This document shows, in pieces, positions 17,518-23,908 of a DNA stretch of 49,393 nt; position 1 is the stretch's first letter, and every line of letters begins with the position of its first letter. Below the pieces are notes generated by a model. That model worked only from the letters and a program-made list of their open reading frames with translations, was not told the DNA's origin and did no database searches. This DNA comes from an uncultured Lentisphaeria bacterium (GTDB lineage Bacteria > Verrucomicrobiota > Lentisphaeria > Victivallales > UBA1829). The translations under genes were made by a program, and so were the position numbers. The stretch spans positions 1 to 49,393 of the forward strand of contig CASDPB010000127.1 of NCBI GenBank assembly GCA_949282305.1, given 5' to 3'.

Positions 17518-17765
17518 AAAAAAAAGCGCCGGATTACGCGCCGGAGCCCGCGCTCATATTGTGAATCAGCCTGTCAACCCGGCCAGGGTAATGAGTAAAA
17601 AAAGGATGCAGCAGATAAACCGCGCTGCTCCGGCGTCCGGGGTGTCAAAACATCCCGACTCTATCCCTCCGAGCCGCCTCAAATCCTGCGTAAAAATCAC
17701 GCGGCGGCAAGTCCGGGAACGTCTTGCCCGGCACGTCGTGCTTTCACAAGTGGGTTTCAAAAAAA

Positions 17766-17861
17766 TGGCGTCTCCGGTCGGACTCGAACCGACGAGACAC
17801 GGCAAGCGGCGCCGCCAACCGTGCCACCCATGGCTGCATTTGGCCGCTCTGCCACGGAGAC
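17766..17861 (-). tRNA. tRNA-like gene with non-canonical anticodon arm (Ser/Cys-type D arm)
   Basis: On minus: acceptor GTCTCCG pairs perfectly with CGGAGAC, followed by discriminator G and encoded CCA. T arm is perfect (GTCGG, loop TTCGAGT, CCGAC). The D arm (GCAGAGCGGCCAAATGC) is of Ser/Cys type. The middle 42 bases do not give a normal 5+7 anticodon arm: the position-equivalent stem GCCAT/ACGGT has one mismatch, its loop GGGTGGC lacks U33 and would read GTG, and an alternative stem CACGG/CCGTG has a 16-base loop. Length 93 plus CCA fits a class II tRNA. Function uncertain; may be degenerate. Confidence 0.6.
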
Positions 17862-17889
17862 GGTAGTAATTTTCAGTTGATGTTTTTCT

Positions 17890-17950
17890 CTCGCAATCTC
17901 GCAATCTGATTCAAATCTCGCAATCTCGCAATCTCGCAATCTCGCAATCT
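17890..17950 (+). repeat. TCGCAATCT repeat tract 2
   Basis: Six near-perfect copies of TCGCAATCT with the interruption GATTCAAA. The same interruption (GATTCAAG) occurs in the copy at 27802-27870, which points to a common origin of the two tracts. Confidence 0.9.
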
Positions 17951-17951
17951 G

Positions 17952-17981
17952 AAAAAAGTTCCCCGCGCACGTCACGCGGGG
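17952..17981 (-). terminator. Rho-independent terminator, minus strand
   Basis: CCCCGCG pairs with CGCGGGG around a seven-base loop (17961-17981); on the minus strand it is followed by AAC and six T (17952-17957). It is well placed to end minus-strand transcripts from the repressor pair (19,366 to 18,501) before they reach the tRNA-like gene and late operon. Confidence 0.7.
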
Positions 17982-18140
17982 CAAAAGAAGAAAGACAGAG
18001 ACAAGCGAGAAAAACAAGTCTCTATATATAACGGGGTTGGTCAGAAAAAATCAACAAAAAACTGGACATTTGAGGCTGAAAAAATCTTTTTTTGGTCAAA
18101 AAACAGAAAATAATTAGATTTCGCTAACTTAAAAAATATT

Positions 18141-18175
18141 ATGTGGTCACTTGAAAAAATATAAATCAACCACAT
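18141..18175. promoter_or_regulatory. Inverted pair ATGTGGT / ACCACAT, candidate operator
   Basis: Seven-base inverted repeat with 21 AT-rich bases between the halves, centred about 40 bases upstream of the gene at 18199. Its size and spacing (two turns) fit a dimeric regulator site. No matching sites seen elsewhere in the window. Confidence 0.4.
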
Positions 18176-18198
18176 ATTAAAATAAAAAAGGATACGTT

Positions 18199-18516
18199 AT
18201 GAAGATTAGATTCGGAATTGAATTATTGGAACAAATGAGGCGGGCAAGCGTCTGCCACAAAGTAACTTACAGCGAGATCGCGCGCAAGGCATTACGCAAA
18301 ACGCGCAGACAGAAGATCATACTGGAATCGGCAGACAGCACCTACGGCGGCGAAGCGATCCGGATTGACGTCGAAGAAAGCGAGTTCCCGCGCGTGACAC
18401 CTGCCGAAATCCGCAGCGCGATCGCATGGTATCTGTCGCGGCAGCCGGAAACTCCGGCGCCGCGCCCCGTTGATGACGGCGGGCTTGTGGAGGGCGTGGA
18501 TTATTTAATAATTTGA
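18199..18516 (+). CDS. Small basic phage protein, possible DNA-binding
   Basis: 105 residues; AAGGA seven bases before ATG. Residues 8-36 (LLEQMRRASVCHKVTYSEIA, then basic KALRKTRRQK) look like a helix-turn-helix or ribbon-helix-helix. The C-terminal part is acidic then Pro-rich (RQPETPAPRPVDDGG). It lies alone on plus, converging with the repressor pair, its 3' end overlapping the 3' end of the next gene by 16 bases. No family recognised; a regulator is a guess. Confidence 0.6.
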   Translation: MKIRFGIELLEQMRRASVCHKVTYSEIARKALRKTRRQKIILESADSTYGGEAIRIDVEESEFPRVTPAEIRSAIAWYLSRQPETPAPRPVDDGGLVEGVDYLII

Positions 18517-19004
18517 TCATGTGATGCCTTATGTAAAGCGAGTAACAATAGATCATCAGGAGGATGAATCTCATCAAAAAACTCTTTAAAATGTTTTATA
18601 TTAGAGTAAATAATTAATATTCGTTTTTGATCACACAAACGAATAACATCTTTGATTCTCATTCTTGCTTTTTCTCTATCAATTTTTCCTTCTATATAGT
18701 CATTATATACCGATTGTATACAAGTGCGAATTTCATTTTCAACTGCTTTTATAAAAGATTTTGGAAGTGCTTTTATAATATGACCATACAGCAAATCAAT
18801 ATCAGAACTATTTGCATTATGAAAAGATGAATCTAATAGACTGATTATTTTCTTTTTGCAAATACCAGTTTTATTAACGAAGTTATCTATTCCGCCTTCT
18901 TCTTCTATTGTTTTTTTTAAGGCAAGAGAAAAAATTTGATATTCTACAAAAAGTTTTTGGGGATTCACTTCCATTATTGTTTTTAGATCAACAATATCAC
19001 TCAT
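18501..19004 (-). CDS. Unknown protein co-transcribed with repressor
   Basis: 167 residues, much more AT-rich than neighbouring phage genes (many Ile, Lys, Asn and Phe codons). Predicted all helical and soluble. ATGA overlap with the repressor-like gene upstream shows a two-gene operon. In prophages, genes cotranscribed with the repressor often serve immunity, exclusion or host defence, but nothing in the sequence identifies this one. The base composition suggests separate acquisition of the pair. Confidence 0.7.
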   Translation of the reverse strand: MSDIVDLKTIMEVNPQKLFVEYQIFSLALKKTIEEEGGIDNFVNKTGICKKKIISLLDSSFHNANSSDIDLLYGHIIKALPKSFIKAVENEIRTCIQSVYNDYIEGKIDREKARMRIKDVIRLCDQKRILIIYSNIKHFKEFFDEIHPPDDLLLLALHKASHDQIIK

Positions 19005-19366
19005 TTTCTCGTTTCCTCCCTTATTTTTTCTCCAAAATTAGCTGCGACAAGAGTTAATAATTTTAATTTTTCACGTGGTTGTAACTGTTTTACCATATCA
19101 GATAGTTCATCAATAATTTCCGCATCTCCGACAGATGGGGGGGATTGAAGCATTGTCGGAATATCTTCGGGAAAACAATAAACCGTAATTTCCGGGAATA
19201 ATTTTGAAAGTGTCTTTATCGGCATATTTTCAATAGCATTCTCTCCGCTATTGAAGCGATTGATCGTTGAATAATCCATTCCCCGATCTTCTGCGAGCTT
19301 CCGCATATTGCCTGCGCGGTCAATCGCTTTCTGAAGTGATTTTTTTAAATAGTCTGCCAGTTCCAT
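19001..19366 (-). CDS. CI-like repressor, helix-turn-helix
   Basis: 121 residues from ATG 19366 (an upstream TTG at 19375 is possible). N-terminal HTH: AIDRAGNMRKLAEDRGMDYS followed by TINRFNSGENAI, a Cro/CI (HTH_3) layout. C-terminal region is helical (ELSDMVKQLQPREKLKLLTLV) and probably dimerises; there is no visible Ser/Lys peptidase domain, so RecA-type self-cleavage is unlikely. Divergent from the small HTH gene at 19515, across a region with repeated GTCCATAA-type sites. Likely the lysogeny repressor. Confidence 0.75.
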   Translation of the reverse strand: MELADYLKKSLQKAIDRAGNMRKLAEDRGMDYSTINRFNSGENAIENMPIKTLSKLFPEITVYCFPEDIPTMLQSPPSVGDAEIIDELSDMVKQLQPREKLKLLTLVAANFGEKIREETRK

Positions 19367-19406
19367 AATATGCAAAAGTCCACATTTTTTTAGATAATAT
19401 ACCTCA

Positions 19407-19502
19407 GTCCATAAATAAAATCTACTTTTTTTGATCTTTTTACTTGAAATTATGGACTAATCCATTATTTTAACACAATATAATATATGTGATAATCCAT
19501 AA
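19407..19502. promoter_or_regulatory. Divergent control region with repeated TTATGGAC/GTCCATAA sites
   Basis: GTCCATAA at 19407-19414; perfect inverted pair ATGGA-CTAA-TCCAT at 19452-19465; half-site AATCCATAA at 19494-19502. A -10-like TATAAT is at 19479-19484 reading plus. The sites lie between the repressor-like gene and the Cro/Ner-like gene, the normal place for lysis/lysogeny operators. Which protein binds is not shown by the sequence. Confidence 0.6.
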
Positions 19503-19514
19503 CAGGAGAATAAA

Positions 19515-19721
19515 ATGTCAACCAGACTAATGAGACAGATACAAAAGTTAAAACTTAAGCAGATTGAAGTTTCCCAGAAAACTGGAATCAAATATAAAAC
19601 AGTCAATAGACAATGCATTCAGGGTATCAAAACTGTTAGAGTTGCTGAACGATATGCCCCATATCTGAATTGTGATCCGCAGGAGCTGCTTGAATTTACC
19701 GCCCGTTCCCCGCGCGCGTAA
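19515..19721 (+). CDS. Small Cro/Ner-like HTH protein
   Basis: 68 residues; AGGAGA seven bases before the ATG. Residues 5-40 form a helix-turn-helix (LKLKQIEVSQKTGIKYKTVN) of Cro type with a short dimerisation tail. It is the first gene of the early plus-strand operon and faces the repressor gene across shared operators, which suggests it shuts off the repressor or tunes early transcription, as Ner does in Mu. The last residues (ARSPRA) come from a GC-rich repeat-adjacent stretch. Confidence 0.68.
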   Translation: MSTRLMRQIQKLKLKQIEVSQKTGIKYKTVNRQCIQGIKTVRVAERYAPYLNCDPQELLEFTARSPRA

Positions 19722-19723
19722 TT

Positions 19724-19760
19724 AAGATTGCAAGATCGCGAGATTGCAAGATTGCGAGAG
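19724..19760 (+). repeat. AGATTGCGA repeat tract 3 (reverse orientation)
   Basis: Four copies of the reverse complement of TCGCAATCT, between the Ner-like gene and the next ORF. Opposite orientation to tracts 1, 2, 5 and 6. Confidence 0.85.
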
Positions 19761-19795
19761 AAAAAGCAACCCCAAAAGAAGGAGAAAAGACAGGA

Positions 19796-19948
19796 ATGTT
19801 TAATGAAAACGGCGAACCTGTGAATGTGAAATGTTACAGGAAGGAAATCCGGTATTTCAAAGGAATTGAGGTAGTCGAACCATGCCGTGTGACTTACTGG
19901 AGGGAGATTACCAATGAGGTAACAAAAGAGGAGAGGACTGAATCATGA
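19796..19948 (+). CDS. Small phage protein, 50 residues
   Basis: ATG 19796 to TGA 19948, with GGAG about 12 bases upstream and AGGA directly before the start. Charged peptide with two cysteines (NVKCYRKEIRYFKGIEVVE, PCRVTYWREI). ATGA overlap with the next gene supports real translation. No family recognised. Confidence 0.5.
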   Translation: MFNENGEPVNVKCYRKEIRYFKGIEVVEPCRVTYWREITNEVTKEERTES

Positions 19949-20193
19949 GAAAGGAAAACGGGCTTGAGCCGGAGGCACCCGAAATCAGAAGCAGAGAAGA
20001 TGCAATCAGGGAGCTGGAGCTTTATTACAATATACGGGCAAGTTATATCGGTGCGGCAAAGCTGCTTGCAAAAATGGCGGATGACACTCCTCCGAACGGG
20101 TCGAAACTTCATCACCTGAATTGTATGGCATCACTGTTTTTCAAGGCGCAGGACAGAATGATCTCACTCTTAACAAACGGCAAGGAGGACTGA
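19945..20193 (+). CDS. Small helical early phage protein
   Basis: 82 residues, coupled to the upstream ORF by an ATGA overlap. Helical: REDAIRELELYYNIRASYIG and GAAKLLAKMADDTPPNGSKL. The next gene starts three bases after its stop. No family recognised; early-operon position suggests replication or regulation support. Confidence 0.6.
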   Translation: MRKENGLEPEAPEIRSREDAIRELELYYNIRASYIGAAKLLAKMADDTPPNGSKLHHLNCMASLFFKAQDRMISLLTNGKED

Positions 20194-20196
20194 AAC

Positions 20197-20496
20197 ATGA
20201 CACTCGAAACAGCAACAACAATACAGATGATTTCTGCCGGAATCTGCACCGGTGTATGTCTTGTAGTACTGATAGGAGCCGCATTGGATGCCATCATGAG
20301 TAAAAAGCCCGGCAAAATACCGCAGCCGGAAAAGGCGAAGCCGCGCGGCGACAACTTCATCGTCTGCGCATGCGCTGACTGCGTGCATCATAGCGTTCCA
20401 GCACATAACCTTCAATGCAGCATAGACCGCACATACATCACCTCGGACGGCAAATGCATATCTTATGTGCTGCGTCCTACCAGCGGGGAGGAGTGA
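20197..20496 (+). CDS. Small membrane protein with Cys-rich tail
   Basis: 99 residues. One membrane segment at residues about 9-33 (MISAGICTGVCLVVLIGAAL) followed by a Pro/Lys linker and a C-terminal domain with four Cys and several His (CACADCVHHS, CSIDRTYITSDGKC) that could bind a metal. Preceded by AAGGAGG. No family recognised; the metal site is a guess from residue pattern. Confidence 0.6.
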   Translation: MTLETATTIQMISAGICTGVCLVVLIGAALDAIMSKKPGKIPQPEKAKPRGDNFIVCACADCVHHSVPAHNLQCSIDRTYITSDGKCISYVLRPTSGEE

Positions 20497-20499
20497 TCA

Positions 20500-20988
20500 A
20501 TGAAACAGTGTCTTGAGAAATTCTCCCGGACAGCGGTATATATGCCGAAACGGATGATAGCAGCGACCGGAGTGATCTGCTATCTTGTTGCAGGTTTCGG
20601 ACAGGTCGCCGCCGCTGGTGATACAGTCGGCAAGGCAGTCGGACAAAAAGATGAATCCAGCGCGCTCGCTGTTCGTGAACAGCAAAAGATCGTCGGAATA
20701 AATCAGGTCGCAGAAAAGCCGGATCGCTCCGGTCTTATCCCCGACTCTGACAAGAATTTTGATAACGGCAATCGCCCGCAGAAGCCTGATGCAGAAAGAG
20801 TCAAATCTGCGGCACCAGCGAACATAGCCGCGAATCAGCCAGCAGCAGAATGCCGCAACAACGACAAGCGTGATATTGTCGCCGAGCCAAACGAAAAACG
20901 CTTTCAGAAACTCGAAAAAGACATCCATCATACTTTCCTGCTTTCGGTTTGTTTGATTTTTGTTGCATGGGTCTTTTGCAGGAAATAA
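20500..20988 (+). CDS. Exported/membrane phage protein, unknown
   Basis: 162 residues, with GGGGAGGAG eight bases before the ATG. A hydrophobic stretch at residues about 20-38 (MIAATGVICYLVAGFGQVAA) followed by AAAGD looks like a cleavable signal; a C-terminal membrane segment (TFLLSVCLIFVAWVF) follows a polar, Asn/Lys-rich middle. A long antisense frame covers the same stretch (20497-21015 minus) and is also protein-like; the plus frame is preferred because of its RBS and operon spacing. Possible lysis or envelope function is unproven. Confidence 0.55.
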   Translation: MKQCLEKFSRTAVYMPKRMIAATGVICYLVAGFGQVAAAGDTVGKAVGQKDESSALAVREQQKIVGINQVAEKPDRSGLIPDSDKNFDNGNRPQKPDAERVKSAAPANIAANQPAAECRNNDKRDIVAEPNEKRFQKLEKDIHHTFLLSVCLIFVAWVFCRK

Positions 20989-21038
20989 TATCACTCTGAA
21001 CCGGAAAATGCAAATCAGGAATAAGGAGGAGCAAGCAA

Positions 21039-21200
21039 ATGGCAAGAGAGATCAAGGTGCAGGTGGAGCATGACATCGGATGTGGGCTGATTGTCGCGAT
21101 CGGTCTGCTGATCGGTGTCCTGCTTACCACTGACAAAATCAATATCAATATCGGATCGACAATCAACACACCTACAACAGAGGAGACAAAAACAAAATGA
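21039..21200 (+). CDS. Small membrane protein, 53 residues
   Basis: ATG 21039, with AAGGAGG eight bases upstream. One membrane segment (GCGLIVAIGLLIGVLL, residues 14-29) followed by a polar Asn/Thr tail. ATGA overlap with the next gene (HTH protein). No family recognised. Confidence 0.55.
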   Translation: MAREIKVQVEHDIGCGLIVAIGLLIGVLLTTDKININIGSTINTPTTEETKTK

Positions 21201-21577
21201 AAAAGACACTCACACTGCCGGAAAGCGAAATCATCACACTGGCGGACGCCGCGAAAGAACACGGAACGGTGGAGCTGGCAAAAGCCATCGGCATCGGCAA
21301 AACACAGCTCTACAAAATCCTGCGCGGACACAATCGCGTGACTCCCGAAACCGCCGACAAGATCAATGCCTGGCTCTCCACCGGCATCCCGCAGCCGGAG
21401 GAGCCGCTAAAGTCGGAGCAGCGTCGGACTTATCCGACGAAGTCCGAACTGCTTGCCGCCTTGCGCAATCCGGTGTTTTTGGAAATCGCAGTGATCGAGC
21501 TCTGCAAAGCGATCCGCGACGGACGGCTGCGGAATGTCACCATCGTATTGGGAGGATACTGCACATGTGGCGACTGA
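21197..21577 (+). CDS. Small HTH DNA-binding phage protein
   Basis: 126 residues. Residues 16-58 hold a clear helix-turn-helix (ADAAKEHGTVELAKAIGIG then KTQLYKILRGHNRVTPETAD) of the Cro/CI-like class. The C-terminal half is helical and ends TIVLGGYCTCGD. Coupled to the upstream small membrane protein; its 3' end overlaps the start of the next mini-ORF. Likely an early regulator. Confidence 0.65.
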   Translation: MKKTLTLPESEIITLADAAKEHGTVELAKAIGIGKTQLYKILRGHNRVTPETADKINAWLSTGIPQPEEPLKSEQRRTYPTKSELLAALRNPVFLEIAVIELCKAIRDGRLRNVTIVLGGYCTCGD

Positions 21578-21648
21578 CTTATTACATGGCGGGCATTGTC
21601 TCCGGGATGCTCGGCGGCGCGGCACTCATCATCGTGATCCACGGATAA
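21565..21648 (+). CDS. 27-residue single-span membrane peptide
   Basis: ATG 21565, with GGGAGG about eight bases upstream, to TAA 21648. The peptide is nearly all membrane segment (MAGIVSGMLGGAALIIVIHG, residues 8-27). It overlaps the preceding HTH gene by 13 bases in another frame. The RBS and perfect hydrophobic span support it as a real small gene. Confidence 0.5.
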   Translation: MWRLTYYMAGIVSGMLGGAALIIVIHG

Positions 21649-21657
21649 GGAGCGGCA

Positions 21658-21942
21658 ATGGCGGACGGGGAAGATTATGTAACAGGTCAGCAGGTCCTGC
21701 AGGCGGCATCGGAGCCGGGACGCATCTACTCCGACCGGCGCATTGTCATGATGCTGTTCAAGGCCGCGAAAAAGCCGGAGTGGGCGCTGGCGAATTTTTA
21801 CGCCCATCTGATGCCGCACTGGTCGCATCAGCAGCTGGCGAACTTCCTCGGCATCAAACGCTCGACGCTGACGACATACCTGCGCGAGGAAGTCACAGAG
21901 GACATTTACGACCTGCTCCCGAAAGAACGGGAAGAGGAATAA
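21658..21942 (+). CDS. Small HTH phage protein
   Basis: 94 residues; AAGGAG six bases before ATG. C-terminal helix-turn-helix WSHQQLANFLGIKRSTLTTY, with the N-terminal half helical (YVTGQQVLQAASEP, MMLFKAAKKPEWALANFYAH). Ends in an acidic tail (LPKEREEE). Third HTH protein of the early operon, possibly a middle or late gene activator or a replication helper. Confidence 0.62.
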   Translation: MADGEDYVTGQQVLQAASEPGRIYSDRRIVMMLFKAAKKPEWALANFYAHLMPHWSHQQLANFLGIKRSTLTTYLREEVTEDIYDLLPKEREEE

Positions 21943-21943
21943 G

Positions 21944-21985
21944 ACAGCAAGATAGCAAGATCGCGAGATTGCGAGATTGCGAGAT
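21944..21985 (+). repeat. AGATTGCGA repeat tract 4 (reverse orientation)
   Basis: Five copies of GCAAGAT/GCGAGAT units directly after the stop codon at 21942. Same family as the other tracts. Confidence 0.85.
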
Positions 21986-22008
21986 AAAGGAAAAATAAGG
22001 AGCTTACC

Positions 22009-22602
22009 ATGTTAAGGAGTAACAGATCAGTAATCAATACGGCAGTCAGGATGATGCTCGTTGAGGGCGGCTGCAATGACATTATCGCGGAGGGTTGCAA
22101 GATCATCCATGAGGCGCTTGCGGCAGAAATGGACGATGAGGATTTCCTCATCCCCGACGACAGCGACGATATCGTCGTCGACGGTCCCGAGCCGAAGGAA
22201 GAACAAGGAACAAGGAACAAGGAAGGAAAAAGGCGGAAGAGAAAACAGGAAGCCGCCGAACCCGTCACTGCGGATTCTCCCAGCTCCGACTTGTCTGACA
22301 GGTCCGTCCCGTCCGGCAGCCCGAGCCCGTCCCGCGTTCCCGCGCTGACTCCGGAGCAGATCCGGCAGGGACAGTCACGGGTGCTGCGCCTGATCCAGCA
22401 GCGCACGCCGCCGGATATCCCGACGCTGGTCCGCGCCTGCATTGATGCGGGATTTACAGAAAAAGATCTCGCCGCCCTGACCGGTCTCAGCTGTCACATG
22501 ATCGCCAGATGCAAGACCGGCGCCGTAACCTTGACGGTCGCGGACCGGTTTCAGGAGCTCTTCGCATTCCCCCGCGACCCCGTGGCACAAGAGGAGGAGT
22601 GA
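22009..22602 (+). CDS. Phage protein with C-terminal HTH and low-complexity linker
   Basis: 197 residues; AAGGAG before ATG. N-terminal ~50 residues are helical and hydrophobic-charged, then an acidic run (DDEDFLIPDDSDDIVVDG), then a linker encoded by repeated DNA: AACAAGG repeats (EEQGTRNKEGKRRKRK) and a GTCCGACTTGTC-type copy (SSDLSDRSVPSGSPSPS). C-terminal ~75 residues contain an HTH (FTEKDLAALTGLSCHMIARC). The linker looks expanded by repeat insertion between two real domains. Confidence 0.6.
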   Translation: MLRSNRSVINTAVRMMLVEGGCNDIIAEGCKIIHEALAAEMDDEDFLIPDDSDDIVVDGPEPKEEQGTRNKEGKRRKRKQEAAEPVTADSPSSDLSDRSVPSGSPSPSRVPALTPEQIRQGQSRVLRLIQQRTPPDIPTLVRACIDAGFTEKDLAALTGLSCHMIARCKTGAVTLTVADRFQELFAFPRDPVAQEEE

Positions 22603-22604
22603 TC

Positions 22605-23126
22605 ATGGCGATTGCACAGGACATGCGGAAATATTTTGCGATGACGAAAGATGAGGCTATCGCCGTCTTTTACCGTCTTGCCCGAATCGAAAATAAAATC
22701 CGGAAAAACAAACTGACTGAAAAAGAGCGCATTCTGAAAATCAAGGAGGAAGCGGAAGCCCGGCGGGCGGAGCTGCAGAAAGATTACGACTCCGAGCACC
22801 GCACCCTCACGGAATATCTGAAAGCGCACAAGGAACGTTTCATCAAGCCGCGCAAGGAAAAGGTCGACGGCGTCGGCTCGTTCGGGTGGGAGAAAGACGA
22901 GGGCAAGGTGGAGCCCATTGAGGGGGAGGAGGAGAAGATCAAAGCGTATTCGGACAAAAACGGACTGACTCTGTATTCCCTCAAAATCGTTCCGGACAAA
23001 ACCGCGATCATGAAAGCGATCGAAGCCGGTCACAAGGTTCCCGGCGTGGATTACACTCCGAAGGGCGAGAATCCGAAGATCAGTTTTTCCAAGAGCATCG
23101 ACGAAACCAGAATCCCGGAGGAGTGA
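22605..23126 (+). CDS. gam: Gam-like host nuclease inhibitor
   Basis: 173 residues from ATG 22605, with GAGGAGGAG six bases upstream. Matches the Mu Gam family: N-terminal coiled helix (KDEAIAVFYRLARIENKIRK, KIKEEAEARRAELQKDYDSE), the strand segment VDGVGSFGWEKDEGKVEP and the C-terminal VPGVDYTPKGENPKISF. Gam is related to Ku and binds DNA ends, protecting linear phage DNA from host exonucleases. Its place just upstream of the transposition genes is usual for some Mu relatives. Confidence 0.88.
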   Translation: MAIAQDMRKYFAMTKDEAIAVFYRLARIENKIRKNKLTEKERILKIKEEAEARRAELQKDYDSEHRTLTEYLKAHKERFIKPRKEKVDGVGSFGWEKDEGKVEPIEGEEEKIKAYSDKNGLTLYSLKIVPDKTAIMKAIEAGHKVPGVDYTPKGENPKISFSKSIDETRIPEE

Positions 23127-23127
23127 C

Positions 23128-23907
23128 ATGACATTCGAGGAAATACACGATCAGATTCTCGCGGGCGGACGGTCGGCGACGCTGGCGGAGGCTGCGGAAC
23201 GCGGACGCGTCCTGACAACCTACGGCGGCAAGTCGCAGCAGATGTTCGCCGTCACGCTCGCGGAATCGAAAAAGATGTTCGACGGTCCGGAGGAGAAATG
23301 GGTCTCCTGGGCGGTCGCGGAATATCACCTGAAAAACAAGAACAACACGCATCACATCCGTCAGATCGGCGACGTGCTCTGCGCATTGCGCGAGGAGGAT
23401 TTCCCGATGTTTCAACGGTTCCTCTCCACCAGCATGTCGAAACTGTTCGAGCTCCATGAAATCTATCTCAACAAAGGCGTTGCCGCGCTCATTAATTTTG
23501 TGAACCTCTATTTTCCGCATGACGACGTCGAACGCGAGGAACTGCGCAGGAAAAAAGCGCAGCTGCTGGACAAGCCGAAACCGGAGTCTCCGGAACAGCC
23601 GGAACTCGGATTGAAATTCGATGTCGCCCGCGACACTCTCGACGAGGCGGAACTTGTGAAACAGACCGCCGCGCGCGGGTTCGACGAGGAGAACGCCCTG
23701 AATATGGGAACGAACGGCGTGCTGCTCTGCCATACCGCCGTCCGCTACGTGGTCGAGAACCACAGCCGGATCGAACAGGAAGCGCAGGGCGAAGCGCGGC
23801 TGATCTATCTGACCTGGCTTCGCGATCAGGAGCAGAAGATGCGCGAGGCCGCCGACGCGCTCCGCGCTCTTGCCGAACGGACCACGGCGGGGATTCAGGA
23901 GGCTTGA
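23128..23907 (+). CDS. Early phage protein of unknown function
   Basis: 259 residues, starting two bases after the gam stop. Mostly helical: FQRFLSTSMSKLFELHEIYL, EREELRRKKAQLLDKPKPES, RLIYLTWLRDQEQKMREAAD. Similar-sized helical proteins stand between gam and the transposase in several Mu relatives. Tight spacing with gam and the transposase argues for a role in transposition or replication. No family recognised. Confidence 0.65.
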   Translation: MTFEEIHDQILAGGRSATLAEAAERGRVLTTYGGKSQQMFAVTLAESKKMFDGPEEKWVSWAVAEYHLKNKNNTHHIRQIGDVLCALREEDFPMFQRFLSTSMSKLFELHEIYLNKGVAALINFVNLYFPHDDVEREELRRKKAQLLDKPKPESPEQPELGLKFDVARDTLDEAELVKQTAARGFDEENALNMGTNGVLLCHTAVRYVVENHSRIEQEAQGEARLIYLTWLRDQEQKMREAADALRALAERTTAGIQEA

Positions 23908-23908
23908 C

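Larger units (their letters stand above)
17370..18198. other. 829-base gene-free strip between late and early modules
   Basis: Contains, in order: one arm of a ~94-bp inverted repeat, a TCGCAATCT repeat tract, an aberrant tRNA-like gene on minus, a second TCGCAATCT tract, a minus-strand terminator, an AT-rich stretch and an ATGTGGT/ACCACAT inverted pair. Reading frames crossing the tRNA-like gene (e.g. 17566-17904 minus, 17561-17866 plus) are typical false translations of tRNA sequence. The late promoter is expected here but no convincing -35/-10 pair was found. Confidence 0.7.

Noticed and set aside
17521-17545. Terminator at GCGCCGG-attac-GCGCCGG before a run of A
   Set aside because: The two blocks are direct rather than inverted repeats; only a weak four-pair stem can form.
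17561-17904. ORFs on both strands crossing the tRNA-like gene
   Set aside because: Peptides such as SPVGLEPTRHGK and RSDSNRRDTA are typical false translations of tRNA sequence.
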